Assembly: GCA_947475445.1 (NCBI GenBank)
Contig: CANJLC010000001.1
Span: 310,001 to 374,000, forward strand
Direction: 5' to 3'
Source: Alphaproteobacteria bacterium
GTDB taxonomy: Bacteria; Pseudomonadota; Alphaproteobacteria; Micropepsales; Micropepsaceae
Length of the DNA: 64,000 nucleotides
Below are positions 1 through 9,372 of the stretch, piece after piece (position 1 is the first letter of the stretch; every line of letters starts with the position of its first letter). The notes below the pieces were generated by a model that saw nothing but the letters and a program-made list of their open reading frames with translations, ran no database searches and was not told the origin of the DNA. The position numbers were made by a program, and so were the translations under genes.

Positions 1-90
1 GGATTCGCGGGGCCCGGCGCGTCACTGCGTCATTTCCAGTTCCGCAGCCGAATGTGGCAATAGTCTTTGGCTTATCAAAGGGTGGATGAC

Positions 91-660
91 GTGGCAGCTA
101 CGACTCATGACGCGGGCACGCGACGCGACTTTCTTTATGTGGCGTCCGGTGCAATGGGCGCCGTCGGCGTCGCCATGGTGGCCTGGCCCCTCATCGACCA
201 GATGAACCCGTCCGCCGCCGCCCTGGCGCTGGCCTCCACCGAAATTGACATCGCGGCGATCCAGCCCGGCCAGCAGATTGTTTTCAAATGGCGCGGCCAG
301 CCGCTTTTCGTGCGCCGCCGCACGCCGGCGGAAATCGCCTCCGCCAATGCGGTGGATGTCAGCACGCTGCCCGATCCCCTGGCGCGCAATGCCGGCAAGT
401 CCGCCAGCGCGCCCGCCACCGATGCCGACCGCGTCGTCAAGCCGGAATGGCTGGTGCTGGTTGGCGTCTGCACCCATCTGGGCTGCACTCCCACTGTTTC
501 CACGCCCGCCATGCCGGAAGGCGATTTCGGCGGCTGGCTCTGCCATTGCCATGGTTCGATGTACGACACGTCGGGCCGCATCAGGAAAGGGCCGGCGCCG
601 CAGAACCTCGCCGTGCCGCCCTACGCGTTCCTGTCTGACACCCGCATCAAAGTCGGTTGA
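91..660 (+). CDS. petA: Ubiquinol-cytochrome c reductase Rieske iron-sulfur subunit
   Basis: This is the Rieske 2Fe-2S subunit of the cytochrome bc1 complex. It carries electrons from ubiquinol to cytochrome c1 on the periplasmic face. Both cluster-binding boxes are visible: CTHLGC and CHCHGSMYD. An N-terminal RRDF twin-arginine-like motif leads into one membrane anchor, as in alphaproteobacterial Rieske proteins. I chose the GTG at 91, giving [14 protein letters not shown], because family members start close to this motif and a purine-rich AAAGGG lies upstream. A TTG at 67 in the same frame is the alternative start. It is the first gene of petABC and ends 11 nt before petB. Confidence 0.95.
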   Translation: MAATTHDAGTRRDFLYVASGAMGAVGVAMVAWPLIDQMNPSAAALALASTEIDIAAIQPGQQIVFKWRGQPLFVRRRTPAEIASANAVDVSTLPDPLARNAGKSASAPATDADRVVKPEWLVLVGVCTHLGCTPTVSTPAMPEGDFGGWLCHCHGSMYDTSGRIRKGPAPQNLAVPPYAFLSDTRIKVG

Positions 661-671
661 GGAGAACAAAA

Positions 672-1928
672 ATGTCAGGCCCTTCAACCTACAATCCCAA
701 ATCCGGTTTCGAGAAGTGGATCGACGCGCGCCTGCCGCTGCCGCGCCTGATGCACGACACGATGCAGACCTTCCCCACGCCGCGTAACCTGAATATCTGG
801 TACACCTTCGGCGGCATCCTGACTTTCTGCCTTATGGTGCAGATCGTCACCGGCATCGTGCTGGCGATGCATTATGTCGCCAATGCCGGCCTGGCCTTCG
901 ACTCCGTCGAAAAGATCATGCGCGATGTCAATTACGGCTGGCTGATGCGATTCGTGCATGCCAACGGCGCCTCCATGTTCTTCCTTGCCGTCTACATCCA
1001 CATGTTCCGCGGCCTCTATTACGGCTCCTACAAGGCGCCGCGTGAAATGATCTGGATCCTGGGCGTGCTGATCTACCTGCTGATGATGGCCACGGCCTTC
1101 TTCGGCTATGTGCTGCCCTGGGGCCAGATGTCCTTCTGGGGCGCCACCGTCATCACCAACCTGTTCAGCGCCATTCCCGTGGTCGGCGGCCATATCGCCA
1201 CCTGGCTGTGGGGCGACTTCGCGGTTGGCGACGCCACCCTGAACCGCTTCTTCTCGCTGCACTATCTGCTGCCCTTCATCATCGCCGGCGTTGTCGGCCT
1301 GCATATCTGGGCGCTGCATGTGCCGGGCAACAACAATCCCCTGGGGATCGACGTGAACAGCCCGCAGGACACGGTGCCCTTCCACCCCTATTACACGGTC
1401 AAGGACGCCTTCTATCTCTGCCTGTTCGTGATCCTGTTCGCCGGCTTCGTGTTCTACGCGCCGGACTTCTTCGGCAACCCGGACAATTACCAGCCCGCCA
1501 ATCCGCTGGTGACGCCGCCGGACATCGTGCCCGAATGGTACCTGCTGCCCTTCTACGCCATGCTGCGCTCCGTCCCGGACAAGCTGATGGGCGTGATCGT
1601 GATGGGCGGCGCCATCGTCACCCTGTTCCTGATCCCCTGGCTGGACACCAGCCCGGTGCGTTCCTGCCGCTTCCGTCCCCTGATGAAGCAGTTCTTCTGG
1701 GGCCTGGTCGTGGTCTGCGTGGTGCTGGGATATTGCGGCGCGCAGAGCGTGGATGCCGTCAAGTTCGGCATTCCCATGGTCTGGGTGGCGCGTATCGCCT
1801 CGCTCTACTATTACGGCTTCTTCTGGGTGATCATGCCGCTGGTCGGCTGGTTCGAAACGCCCAAGCCGCTTCCCGCCTCCATCGCCCAATCCGTGCTCGG
1901 CGATTCCGCCGCAGCCGCTGCCGAGTGA
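672..1928 (+). CDS. petB: Cytochrome b of the bc1 complex
   Basis: Cytochrome b is the membrane core of complex III and holds the two b hemes and the Qo and Qi quinone sites. The 418-aa protein is strongly hydrophobic. It shows [19 protein letters not shown] near Qo, the PEWY motif ([16 protein letters not shown]), and paired histidines such as HYLLPF and GLHIWALH. The ATG at 672 follows GGAGAAC at 661-667, so the longer in-frame opening from 657 is not needed. It is co-transcribed with petA (11 nt gap) and petC (8 nt gap). Confidence 0.97.
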   Translation: MSGPSTYNPKSGFEKWIDARLPLPRLMHDTMQTFPTPRNLNIWYTFGGILTFCLMVQIVTGIVLAMHYVANAGLAFDSVEKIMRDVNYGWLMRFVHANGASMFFLAVYIHMFRGLYYGSYKAPREMIWILGVLIYLLMMATAFFGYVLPWGQMSFWGATVITNLFSAIPVVGGHIATWLWGDFAVGDATLNRFFSLHYLLPFIIAGVVGLHIWALHVPGNNNPLGIDVNSPQDTVPFHPYYTVKDAFYLCLFVILFAGFVFYAPDFFGNPDNYQPANPLVTPPDIVPEWYLLPFYAMLRSVPDKLMGVIVMGGAIVTLFLIPWLDTSPVRSCRFRPLMKQFFWGLVVVCVVLGYCGAQSVDAVKFGIPMVWVARIASLYYYGFFWVIMPLVGWFETPKPLPASIAQSVLGDSAAAAAE

Positions 1929-1936
1929 GAACAACG

Positions 1937-2737
1937 ATGCGCATAGCTCTTCCTCTCGCTCTGGGTGTGACTCTGGGCCTGCTCGCTTCGGTTCCGGCCT
2001 TCGCCGCCGACACCAAGCGCCTGGCCCCCAAGGATGTGGAATTCGAGTTCGAAGGTCCCTTCGGTACCTATGACCGCGGCGCCCTGCAGCGCGGCTTCCA
2101 GGTCTACAAGGAAGTCTGCTCCGCCTGCCACGGCCTGGACCACGTCGCCTTCCACAATATGTCGGAAGAAGGTGGCCCCGGCTTCTCCGAAGCCCAGGCC
2201 AAGGCCATCGCCTCTGGCTACCGCATCCCGGCCGAGCCCAACGACAAGGGCGAGATCATGGACGACAAGGGCACCCGCCTGACCCGTGCGGGCATCATGG
2301 CGGACTATTTCCCGTCGCCCTTCCCGAACGAGCAGGCCGCCCGCGCCAGCAATGGCGGCGCGCTGCCGCCCGACCTGTCCATGATCGTCAAGGCCCGCGA
2401 AGGCGAAGCCCAATATGTCTATTCGATCCTGACGGGCTTCCACATGACGCCGCCCGGCGGCTTCAAGGTGACGGAAGGCAAATACTACAACCCCTATTTC
2501 GAAGGCTGGAACATCTCCATGCCGCCGCCGCTGACCGACAAGGGCGTGACCTATTCCGACGGTACGGCCGCCACCATCGACCAGCAGGCCCATGACGTGA
2601 CGACCTTCCTGGCCTGGGCCGCCGATCCGCACATGGAAGACCGCAAGCGCATGGGCTTCGGCGTGCTGGCCTTCCTGGTGGTGCTCTCCGGCATCCTGTT
2701 CGCCGCTTACCGCAAGGTCTGGAAAGACGCCCACTGA
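1937..2737 (+). CDS. petC: Cytochrome c1
   Basis: Cytochrome c1 accepts electrons from the Rieske protein and passes them to a soluble or membrane-bound cytochrome c. The 266-aa product starts with a Sec signal peptide ending near AFAADT. It carries one CSACH heme c site about 55 residues in. A C-terminal hydrophobic anchor (FGVLAFLVVLSGILFAAY) is followed by positive residues. The reading frame is open far upstream inside petB, but the ATG at 1937 after GAGTGAGAAC gives the correct signal peptide. It is the last gene of petABC. Confidence 0.96.
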   Translation: MRIALPLALGVTLGLLASVPAFAADTKRLAPKDVEFEFEGPFGTYDRGALQRGFQVYKEVCSACHGLDHVAFHNMSEEGGPGFSEAQAKAIASGYRIPAEPNDKGEIMDDKGTRLTRAGIMADYFPSPFPNEQAARASNGGALPPDLSMIVKAREGEAQYVYSILTGFHMTPPGGFKVTEGKYYNPYFEGWNISMPPPLTDKGVTYSDGTAATIDQQAHDVTTFLAWAADPHMEDRKRMGFGVLAFLVVLSGILFAAYRKVWKDAH

Positions 2738-2749
2738 CATGGACCTGTC

Positions 2750-2769
2750 ATTCCCGCAAAAGCGGGAAT
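2750..2769. repeat. Short REP-like palindrome
   Basis: ATTCCCGC and GCGGGAAT form a perfect 8-bp stem around an AAAA loop, 12 nt after petC. Palindromes of this form are common between genes in Proteobacteria. No T-run follows, so it is probably an mRNA 3'-end stabiliser or a REP-type repeat rather than a terminator. Confidence 0.5.
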
Positions 2770-2800
2770 CCAGTTCTTTCTTGCCGCTTTGAACATGCTA

Positions 2801-2834
2801 AAAGGGCGCTCTCCTTCCGGAAAGCGCCCTTTTT
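2801..2834 (+). terminator. Intrinsic terminator after petABC, abutting mtnP
   Basis: AAAGGGCGCT (2801-2810) pairs perfectly with AGCGCCCTTT (2823-2832), and the U-tract runs to 2834. It should end the petABC transcript. The mtnP ATG begins at 2836, so the hairpin occupies the place where a ribosome-binding site would lie. Confidence 0.85.
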
Positions 2835-2835
2835 C

Positions 2836-3711
2836 ATGAGCAAAACGGTCCTCGGCATCCTTGGCGGTTCCGGCGTTTACGAAATACCCGGCCTGGAAAA
2901 CGCCAAATGGCAGGACGTCAAAAGTCCCTGGGGCCAGCCCTCCGACCAGCTGCTCACCGGCACCTTCCATGGCGTGGACATGGTGTTCCTGCCGCGCCAT
3001 GGCCGCGGCCATAACCAGACCCCGACCAGCATCAATTACCGCGCCAATATTGACGCCCTCAAGCGCGTCGGCGTCACCGATGTGATCTCGGTGTCAGCCT
3101 GCGGTTCGCTGAAAGAGGAATTGCCGCCCGGCACCTTCGTGATGGCCGACCAGTTCATCGACCGCACCTTCGCCCGCGAAAAAAGCTTCTTCGGGCCCGG
3201 CTTTGTCGCCCATGTTCCCATGGCCCATCCGGTCTGTCCGCATTTGTCCGGCGCCCTGACGCTGGCGGCACGCGAGCAGAAGATCGACCACAGCGAAGGC
3301 GGCACCTATATCTGCATGGAAGGGCCGCAATTCTCCACCCGCGCCGAAAGCTTTCTCTACCGCAGCTGGGATTGCAGCGTGATCGGCATGACGGCGATGC
3401 CCGAAGCCAAGCTCGCCCGCGAAGCGGAACTGCCCTACGCCATCGTGGCGATGGTGACCGACTATGACTGCTGGCATGACGATCACGAGCATGTGACGGT
3501 CGAAGCCGTGATCAAGATCATGCAGGGCAATGCCGCCAACGCGCGCAAGCTCATCATGGCGGTGGCGGACAAGCTGGGGCCCGAGCGCCAGCCTTGCCCG
3601 CTGGGTGTGGAAACCATGCTCGACATGGCGCTGATTACCGCGCCCGACAAGCGCGATCCCGCGCTGGTTGCCAAGCTGGACGCCGTGGCGGGGCGGGTGC
3701 TGAACAAATGA
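2836..3711 (+). CDS. mtnP: S-methyl-5'-thioadenosine phosphorylase
   Basis: This 291-aa enzyme splits 5'-methylthioadenosine with phosphate into adenine and methylthioribose-1-phosphate. It starts with the family signature [14 protein letters not shown]. It continues with RHGRGH, the [12 protein letters not shown] segment and [12 protein letters not shown], all typical of the MTAP branch of purine nucleoside phosphorylases. The start is fixed by homology, yet no Shine-Dalgarno sequence precedes it because a terminator hairpin ends 2 nt upstream. The stop overlaps the ATG of the next gene. Both downstream products have partners here: adenine goes to apt and the sugar phosphate to mtnA. Confidence 0.96.
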   Translation: MSKTVLGILGGSGVYEIPGLENAKWQDVKSPWGQPSDQLLTGTFHGVDMVFLPRHGRGHNQTPTSINYRANIDALKRVGVTDVISVSACGSLKEELPPGTFVMADQFIDRTFAREKSFFGPGFVAHVPMAHPVCPHLSGALTLAAREQKIDHSEGGTYICMEGPQFSTRAESFLYRSWDCSVIGMTAMPEAKLAREAELPYAIVAMVTDYDCWHDDHEHVTVEAVIKIMQGNAANARKLIMAVADKLGPERQPCPLGVETMLDMALITAPDKRDPALVAKLDAVAGRVLNK

Positions 3712-4001
3712 AAACCAACGCAGACTGCATCGGCAAATCCGTTCTGGTCGGCCTTCGCCATCTGGATGGGCAGGGCAAGCAAGCCTCATTCGAGGATTTT
3801 TTCGGCGTGGTGGAAAGCTCCGACGACGAAGCGGGTGTCGTGCTGAAAAGGCCGCGCGACGGCGCGACCCATATCATGCCGCACATCGATTTGGCGGAAT
3901 TCCCGCCCACCCATCAATCCTACGGCATCGTTTCCGAGGACGAAAAAGTAAATCCCGATTACGTCGTGTTCTTCGACCTTCATCCGCCCGACAAGAAGTG
4001 A
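3708..4001 (+). CDS. Conserved-looking small protein of the MTA salvage operon
   Basis: I do not recognise this 97-aa acidic, soluble protein. It has no signal peptide or membrane segment. Its sequence alternates hydrophobic and polar residues, for example [16 protein letters not shown] and [10 protein letters not shown], which suggests a small beta-rich fold. The ATG overlaps the mtnP stop in an ATGA arrangement, and it ends 8 nt before the apt start. Translational coupling on both sides argues that it is real and works with nucleoside salvage. No function is assigned. Confidence 0.75.
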   Translation: MKTNADCIGKSVLVGLRHLDGQGKQASFEDFFGVVESSDDEAGVVLKRPRDGATHIMPHIDLAEFPPTHQSYGIVSEDEKVNPDYVVFFDLHPPDKK

Positions 4002-4009
4002 GGCCTGCC

Positions 4010-4537
4010 ATGGATTTCAAAAGCGCCATTCGCACCATTCCGGACTATCCCAAGAAAGGGATCATGTTCCGCGACATCACCACCCTGCTGGGCAACCCGC
4101 GCGCTTTCCGCGCCGCGGTGGACGCGCTGGTGCAGCCTTTTGCGGGCCTGAAGATCGACAAGGTGGCCGGGCTGGAAGCGCGCGGCTTTATCTTAGGGGG
4201 AGCCGTGGCGCACCAGCTTTGCGTGGGTTTCATTCCCGTGCGCAAGAAAGGCAAGCTGCCCCACACCGTGATCGGTGAGGACTATGTCCTGGAATATGGC
4301 ACCGACCGGGTCGAGATTCATGCCGACGCGGTGGAAAAAGGCGAGAGGGTTTTGCTGATCGACGACCTGATCGCCACCGGCGGCACGGCCATGGCCGGCA
4401 TCAGGCTGCTGGAGCGGGCAGGGGCAAAAATTGTGGGCTGCTCCTTCGTGATCGACCTGCCGGAGTTGGGCGGCGCACAAAAGCTGACGGCCATTGGCAT
4501 GAATGTCAGTTCGCTCGTCGCATTTGAGGGCCACTAA
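4010..4537 (+). CDS. apt: Adenine phosphoribosyltransferase
   Basis: Apt joins adenine to PRPP to make AMP and so recycles the adenine released by MtnP. The 175-aa protein shows [32 protein letters not shown] and the PRPP-binding loop [14 protein letters not shown]. The ATG at 4010 follows GTGAGGCCTGCC, so the GTG at 3998 is not required. The stop codon directly touches the TTG start of the GST gene. Confidence 0.96.
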   Translation: MDFKSAIRTIPDYPKKGIMFRDITTLLGNPRAFRAAVDALVQPFAGLKIDKVAGLEARGFILGGAVAHQLCVGFIPVRKKGKLPHTVIGEDYVLEYGTDRVEIHADAVEKGERVLLIDDLIATGGTAMAGIRLLERAGAKIVGCSFVIDLPELGGAQKLTAIGMNVSSLVAFEGH

Positions 4538-5131
4538 TTGAAGCTGTATGGCAATCCTGCTTCGCCTTTCGCCCGCAAGGCGCTGGTGGTCGCCCATGTG
4601 CTGGGCATCAAGCTGGAGGTGATTGACCTCACCCCCCCTTACGGCACGGCGGAGTTCCGCCGCATCAATCCGCTGGGAAAAATACCGGCGCTGATCCTGG
4701 GCGATGGTTCCGCCATCTTCGATTCGCGTGTCATTTGCGAATATCTCAACCGCTATGGCGGCGGCAAATTCTTTCCCGGCAACAGCCTTTTGGGCAACAA
4801 CAAGGGTCAATGGAAGGCCCTGACGCTGCAGGCGCTGGCGGACGGACTGTGCGACGCGGCTGTCGGCCGCGTGGTGGAAGGCCGCCAGCCCAATCCCAAC
4901 CCGGCCCATATTGACCGCCACACGGCGGCGATGGAGGCGGCGCTGGATGCGCTGGAGCGGGTGAAATTCTCGGAAAGCCCCACCATCGGCGAAATCGCCG
5001 CCGGCGTGGCGCTGGGCTATGTCGATTTTCGCTTCAAGGACCTTGATTGGCGCGCCACCCGCCCCAAATTGTCTGCTTGGTACGGGAAATTCTCCCAATA
5101 CCCCGCGATGCAGGCGACGCAGCCGAAATGA
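4538..5131 (+). CDS. Glutathione S-transferase family protein
   Basis: This 197-aa protein has an N-terminal thioredoxin-like GST domain ([17 protein letters not shown] with the usual Ser, then [27 protein letters not shown]). An all-helical C-terminal half follows. The start is TTG, placed right after the apt stop with GAGGG about 9 nt upstream. Its end overlaps the mtnA ATG. The substrate is unknown. Its place in the operon suggests it acts on, or protects against, a sulfur or aldehyde intermediate of methylthioadenosine salvage, but that is inference. Confidence 0.88.
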   Translation: MKLYGNPASPFARKALVVAHVLGIKLEVIDLTPPYGTAEFRRINPLGKIPALILGDGSAIFDSRVICEYLNRYGGGKFFPGNSLLGNNKGQWKALTLQALADGLCDAAVGRVVEGRQPNPNPAHIDRHTAAMEAALDALERVKFSESPTIGEIAAGVALGYVDFRFKDLDWRATRPKLSAWYGKFSQYPAMQATQPK

Positions 5132-6207
5132 AGATCAAGGGTCAGCATTATCGTTCCGTCTGGCCCATCGGCGATGACGCCTTCGGCATCATCGACCAGA
5201 CAAGGCTGCCGCATGAATTCGTGACCCTCACTTTGCGCTCGCCGCAAGACGCGGCCCACGCCATTACTTCGATGCAGACGCGCGGTGCGCCGCTGATCGG
5301 CGCGGTGGGCGCCTATGGCCTGGCGCTGGCGATGCGTGCCGATCCATCCGACGAAAACCTCACCCGCATTCATGACATGTTGGCTGAGACCCGTCCTACC
5401 GCCATCAATTTGCGCTGGGCCCTGGGCCGCATGCGGGACGCGCTGCTAAAGCGTCCGCATACGGATCGTTCTGCCCTGGCCTGGAAGGAGGCCGCCGCCA
5501 TCGCCGATGAAGACGTGGCGATGAGCAAAGCCATTGGCGAACATGGTCTGACGATCATCCGGGATCTCGCGGCCAGGAAAAAGCGCAAGCTCAACATCCT
5601 CACCCATTGCAATGCCGGCTGGCTGGCGACGGTGGATTACGGCACCGCGCTGGCGCCCATCTACCTGGCGCATGACGCCGGCATCGACCTGCATGTCTGG
5701 GTCGACGAAACCCGCCCCCGCAACCAGGGCGCCTCGCTCACGGCGTTTGAACTGGGCAGCCACGGCGTCGCCCACACCATCCTGGCCGACAATGCCGGCG
5801 GCCATTACATGCAGGCAGGCGAAGTGGACATGGTGATCGTGGGCACCGACCGCGTCACCGCCAATGGCGATGTCGCCAACAAGATCGGCACTTATCTCAA
5901 GGCGCTGGCGGCGAAGGACAACAATGTTCCCTTCTATGTGGCGCTGCCCAGTTCCACCATCGACTGGACGCTGGCCGACGGCCGCGACATTCCCATCGAG
6001 GAACGCTCGGCGGACGAAATCCTGAAAATGACCGGCCGGCTGCCGGGCGGCGGCGTCGCCACGGTGGAAATCGCCGCCCCCGGTTCCCCTGCCGCCAATC
6101 CCGGCTTCGACGTGACGCCCGCCCGGCTGGTTACGGGCTTTATCACCGAACGCGGCACTTGCGCCGCTACGCCCGAGGGCTTATCGAGCCTTTTCCCCAA
6201 AGCTTGA
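5128..6207 (+). CDS. mtnA: Methylthioribose-1-phosphate isomerase
   Basis: MtnA converts the aldose methylthioribose-1-phosphate into the ketose methylthioribulose-1-phosphate. The 359-aa protein has [13 protein letters not shown] from residue 52, a Cys in HCNAG at residue 161, and an Asp in [18 protein letters not shown] at residue 241. These match the catalytic Cys and Asp of the family. The ATG at 5128 overlaps the GST stop as ATGA. In the usual pathway mtnB would act next; here a fused aldolase-dehydrogenase follows after 9 nt. Confidence 0.95.
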   Translation: MKIKGQHYRSVWPIGDDAFGIIDQTRLPHEFVTLTLRSPQDAAHAITSMQTRGAPLIGAVGAYGLALAMRADPSDENLTRIHDMLAETRPTAINLRWALGRMRDALLKRPHTDRSALAWKEAAAIADEDVAMSKAIGEHGLTIIRDLAARKKRKLNILTHCNAGWLATVDYGTALAPIYLAHDAGIDLHVWVDETRPRNQGASLTAFELGSHGVAHTILADNAGGHYMQAGEVDMVIVGTDRVTANGDVANKIGTYLKALAAKDNNVPFYVALPSSTIDWTLADGRDIPIEERSADEILKMTGRLPGGGVATVEIAAPGSPAANPGFDVTPARLVTGFITERGTCAATPEGLSSLFPKA

Positions 6208-6216
6208 GAGACGTCC

Positions 6217-8274
6217 ATGCAATCGCTCTGGAACAAGGCTGAAGCCGAAAAATTCGTCACCGATTACGCCCCCAGGGGCGTGAACGAAGATTTGGCGGTG
6301 CGCACCTACACCACGCGCCTGCTGGGCGGCGATCCGCGCATGGTGCTGCATGGCGGCGGCAACACCTCCGTCAAGACCATCATGAAGGACATGCTGGGCG
6401 AAGATGTCGAGGTGATCTGCATCAAGGGCTCCGGCTGGGACATGGGTTCCATCGAACCGGCGGGTCTTCCCGCGGTGCGCCTCGAACCCCTGCGCAAGCT
6501 GCGCAAGCTGGACAAGCTGTCCGACGAGGACATGGTCAATTTCCAGCGCATCAACCTGCTCGACTCGTCTTCGCCCAATCCATCTGTGGAAACCCTGCTG
6601 CACGCCTTCCTGCCGCACAAATTCATCGACCATGTCCATTCCACGGCGGTGCTGGCCCTGACCGACCAGCCCGACAACAAGGCGCTGGTCCACGAAGTCT
6701 ATGGCGACCGTGTCGCCTATGTGCCCTACACCATTCCCGGCTTTGCCCTGGCGAAATCCGTGGCCGAAGTGTTCGACAGGAATCCGAATGTCGAAGGGCT
6801 GGTGCTTTTGCAGCACGGCATCTTCACCGTGGGCGATACCGCCGAGCAGGCCTACAGCCGCATGATCGAATTCGTCACCCTGGCGGAAGAACGCTTGACC
6901 CGCCAGCGCAAGACCATCGCGGCCGCCAAGCTGCCGGCGAAGATCGCGTCTCTTCCCGACATTGCCCCGATCCTGCGCGGCGCAGTGGCGCTGGAAAAAA
7001 ATGCCCTGGCCGGCACCGCCAAGCGCCAGATCCTGGATTTCCGCACCAACCCCGCCATCCTGGCCTATGTGAATGGCGCGGAGCTTTCGCGCTACAGCCA
7101 GGTCGGCGTGGTGACGCCGGACCACACCATTCGCACCAAGAACTGGCCCATGGTGGTGCCGGCGCCTGATGCCGACAGGCTCAGCGAATGGGCCGGCGAA
7201 GTGCGCGCCGCGGTGGACGCTTTTGTTGCCCGCTATCACAAATATTTTGCCGACAACAATGCCAAAAGCCCGGTCAAGAAAACCGAGCTGGATCCCCTGC
7301 CGCGCGTCATCCTGGTGCCGGGCGTGGGCATGTTCGGCATCGGCGCCTCGGCCAAGGATGCCGCCATCGCCGCCGACATTGCCGAAAACGCCATCGCCGT
7401 CATCACTGACGCCGAAGCCATCGGCGAATACCGTTCGATCAGCGAATTCGACATGTTCGAAGTGGAATATTGGTCGCTGGAACAGGCCAAGCTGGGCAAG
7501 TCCAATGAAAAGTCGCTGGCCCGCCAGGTGGCGGTGATCACCGGCGGCGCCTCCGGCATCGGCTTTGCCACCGCCAAGGCCATGGCCAAGGAAGGTGCGG
7601 AAATCGCCATCCTCGATCTGGACGCCGACGCCGCCAAGGCCGCGGCCAGGAAGATCGGCGGCAAGGCGCTGGGCATCGGCTGCGACGTCACCGATCCGGC
7701 CAGCGTCCGGTCGGCCTTCGACCAGGTGGTGAGCAAGTTCGGCGGCGTCGATATCGCCGTGTCGAACGCCGGCGCCGCCTGGCAGGGCACCATCGGCAAG
7801 GTGGACGACGCCACCCTGCGCAAAAGCTTTGAACTGAATTTCTGGGCCCATCAATCCGTGGCGCAGAACGCAGTGCGCATCATGCAGGCCCAGGGCACCT
7901 TTGGGTGCCTGCTGTTCAACACCTCCAAGCAGGCGGTCAATCCGGGCAAGGATTTCGGCCCTTATGGCTTGCCCAAGGCGGCGACCCTGTTCTTGGTCAA
8001 GCAATATGCACTGGACCATGGCAAGGACGGCATCCGCTCCAACGCCGTCAACGCCGACCGCATTCGCACCGGCCTGCTCACGGATGACATGGTGGCAGCC
8101 CGCTCCAAGGCGCGCGGCCTTTCCGAGACGGATTACATGAGCGGCAACCTGCTCAAGCGCGAAGTCACCGCCGAAGATGTGGCGGAAGCCTTCGTCTATC
8201 TCGCCAACGCTTCAAAAACGACCGCAGCCGTCATTACCGTGGACGGCGGCAATATCGAAGCATCGCTGCGCTGA
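6217..8274 (+). CDS. Bifunctional class II aldolase / short-chain dehydrogenase
   Basis: This 685-aa fusion has two catalytic parts. Residues 1-400 are a class II (metal-dependent) aldolase with GGGNTS at 46-51, the HxH metal ligands at 139-141 and a further His in QHGIF at 200. Residues 430-685 are an SDR with TGGASGIG at 442-449, SNAG, and the triad Ser570, Tyr583, Lys587. The layout matches the RhaD-type rhamnulose-1-phosphate aldolase/alcohol dehydrogenase family. Lying 9 nt after mtnA with SD GAGAGAC, it more likely cleaves methylthioribulose-1-phosphate or 5-deoxyribulose-1-phosphate to DHAP plus an aldehyde, which the SDR would reduce or oxidise. The family call is firm; the substrate is inference. 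Confidence 0.9.
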   Translation: MQSLWNKAEAEKFVTDYAPRGVNEDLAVRTYTTRLLGGDPRMVLHGGGNTSVKTIMKDMLGEDVEVICIKGSGWDMGSIEPAGLPAVRLEPLRKLRKLDKLSDEDMVNFQRINLLDSSSPNPSVETLLHAFLPHKFIDHVHSTAVLALTDQPDNKALVHEVYGDRVAYVPYTIPGFALAKSVAEVFDRNPNVEGLVLLQHGIFTVGDTAEQAYSRMIEFVTLAEERLTRQRKTIAAAKLPAKIASLPDIAPILRGAVALEKNALAGTAKRQILDFRTNPAILAYVNGAELSRYSQVGVVTPDHTIRTKNWPMVVPAPDADRLSEWAGEVRAAVDAFVARYHKYFADNNAKSPVKKTELDPLPRVILVPGVGMFGIGASAKDAAIAADIAENAIAVITDAEAIGEYRSISEFDMFEVEYWSLEQAKLGKSNEKSLARQVAVITGGASGIGFATAKAMAKEGAEIAILDLDADAAKAAARKIGGKALGIGCDVTDPASVRSAFDQVVSKFGGVDIAVSNAGAAWQGTIGKVDDATLRKSFELNFWAHQSVAQNAVRIMQAQGTFGCLLFNTSKQAVNPGKDFGPYGLPKAATLFLVKQYALDHGKDGIRSNAVNADRIRTGLLTDDMVAARSKARGLSETDYMSGNLLKREVTAEDVAEAFVYLANASKTTAAVITVDGGNIEASLR

Positions 8275-9372
8275 TTACGTATTGAACCGGAAATGCAGCA
8301 CGTCGCCATCGGCGACGACATACTCCTTGCCCTCCAGCCGGAACTTGCCCTGCTCGCGCGCGCCGGCTTCGCCCTTGCCCGCCACATAATCGGCAAAGGC
8401 AATGGTTTCGGCACGGATGAAGCCATGCTCGAAATCGGTATGGATGGCGCCGGCTGCCTGGGGCGCGCGGCTGCCCTTGGTCACGGTCCAGGCGCGGGTT
8501 TCCTTGGGGCCGACCGTGAAGAAGGTCAGCAGTCCCAAAAGCTCATAGCCGGTGCGGATCATGCGGTTCAGGCCCGGTTCTTCCAGCCCGATGGAATCCA
8601 GGAAATCCTTGCGCTCTTCATTGGGAAGCTGCGCGATCTCTTCTTCCACCTTGCAGGAAATCACCACGGCGCGGGCGCCTTCCGCCTTGGCCTTGGCTTC
8701 GACCTTGGCGGAGTATTCATTGCCGGTGGCTGCAGCGCCTTCCTCGACATTGCAGACATAGAGGACAGGCTTCGCCGTCATCAGGCCCAGCTGGCTATAG
8801 GGGCCGCGTTCTTCCGCCGCCAATTGCGCCTGGCGGGCCGGCTTGCCTTCGCGCAACAGCACAACCGCCTTCATCATCAGGGCAAGCTGCTCCTTGGCTT
8901 CTTTCTCGCCCGAGTTGGCCTTCTTTTCCAGGGGTTTTATGCGTTTTTCCAGGCTCTCCAGATCGGCCAGCATCAGCTCGGTTTCCACCACTTCCGCGTC
9001 GCCGATGGGATCGATCCGGCCCTCGACATGGGTGATGTCGTCATCCTGGAAACAGCGCAGCACATGCGCCAGGGCGTCCACTTCGCGGATGGTGGCCAGG
9101 AACTGGTTGCCCAGCCCTTCGCCCTTGGAGGCGCCGCGCACCAGCCCGGCAATGTCCACGAAGGTAATGCGGGTGGGAATGATTTCCTGCGATCCCGCGA
9201 TCTTGCAAAGCACATCCAGCCGCGGATCCGGCACCGCCACATCGCCGACATTGGGCTCGATGGTGCAGAAAGGATAATTGGCCGCCTGCGCCGCCGCCGT
9301 TTGCGTCAACGCATTGAACAATGTGGACTTGCCGACATTGGGCAGGCCAACGATACCGCATTTGAAACCCAT
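8275..9372 (-). CDS. ychF: Redox-regulated ATPase YchF (ribosome-associated)
   Basis: YchF is an Obg-related P-loop ATPase that binds ribosomes. The 365-aa protein begins MGFKCGIVGLPNVGKSTLFNALT and has DIAGLVRGAS as its G3 region. NVEE replaces the usual NKxD, the NxxE form linked to ATP rather than GTP use. A coiled-coil insertion (residues 130-170) and a C-terminal TGS domain follow. It overlaps pth by one base and converges with the aldolase-SDR gene with no gap between the stops. Confidence 0.96.
   Translation of the reverse strand: MGFKCGIVGLPNVGKSTLFNALTQTAAAQAANYPFCTIEPNVGDVAVPDPRLDVLCKIAGSQEIIPTRITFVDIAGLVRGASKGEGLGNQFLATIREVDALAHVLRCFQDDDITHVEGRIDPIGDAEVVETELMLADLESLEKRIKPLEKKANSGEKEAKEQLALMMKAVVLLREGKPARQAQLAAEERGPYSQLGLMTAKPVLYVCNVEEGAAATGNEYSAKVEAKAKAEGARAVVISCKVEEEIAQLPNEERKDFLDSIGLEEPGLNRMIRTGYELLGLLTFFTVGPKETRAWTVTKGSRAPQAAGAIHTDFEHGFIRAETIAFADYVAGKGEAGAREQGKFRLEGKEYVVADGDVLHFRFNT

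Noticed and set aside
6181-8019. 612-aa frame on the minus strand
   Set aside because: It lies wholly opposite the aldolase-SDR gene, whose motifs are intact. Its protein is low-complexity Gly/His/Asp/Arg, as expected for an antisense shadow in GC-rich DNA.
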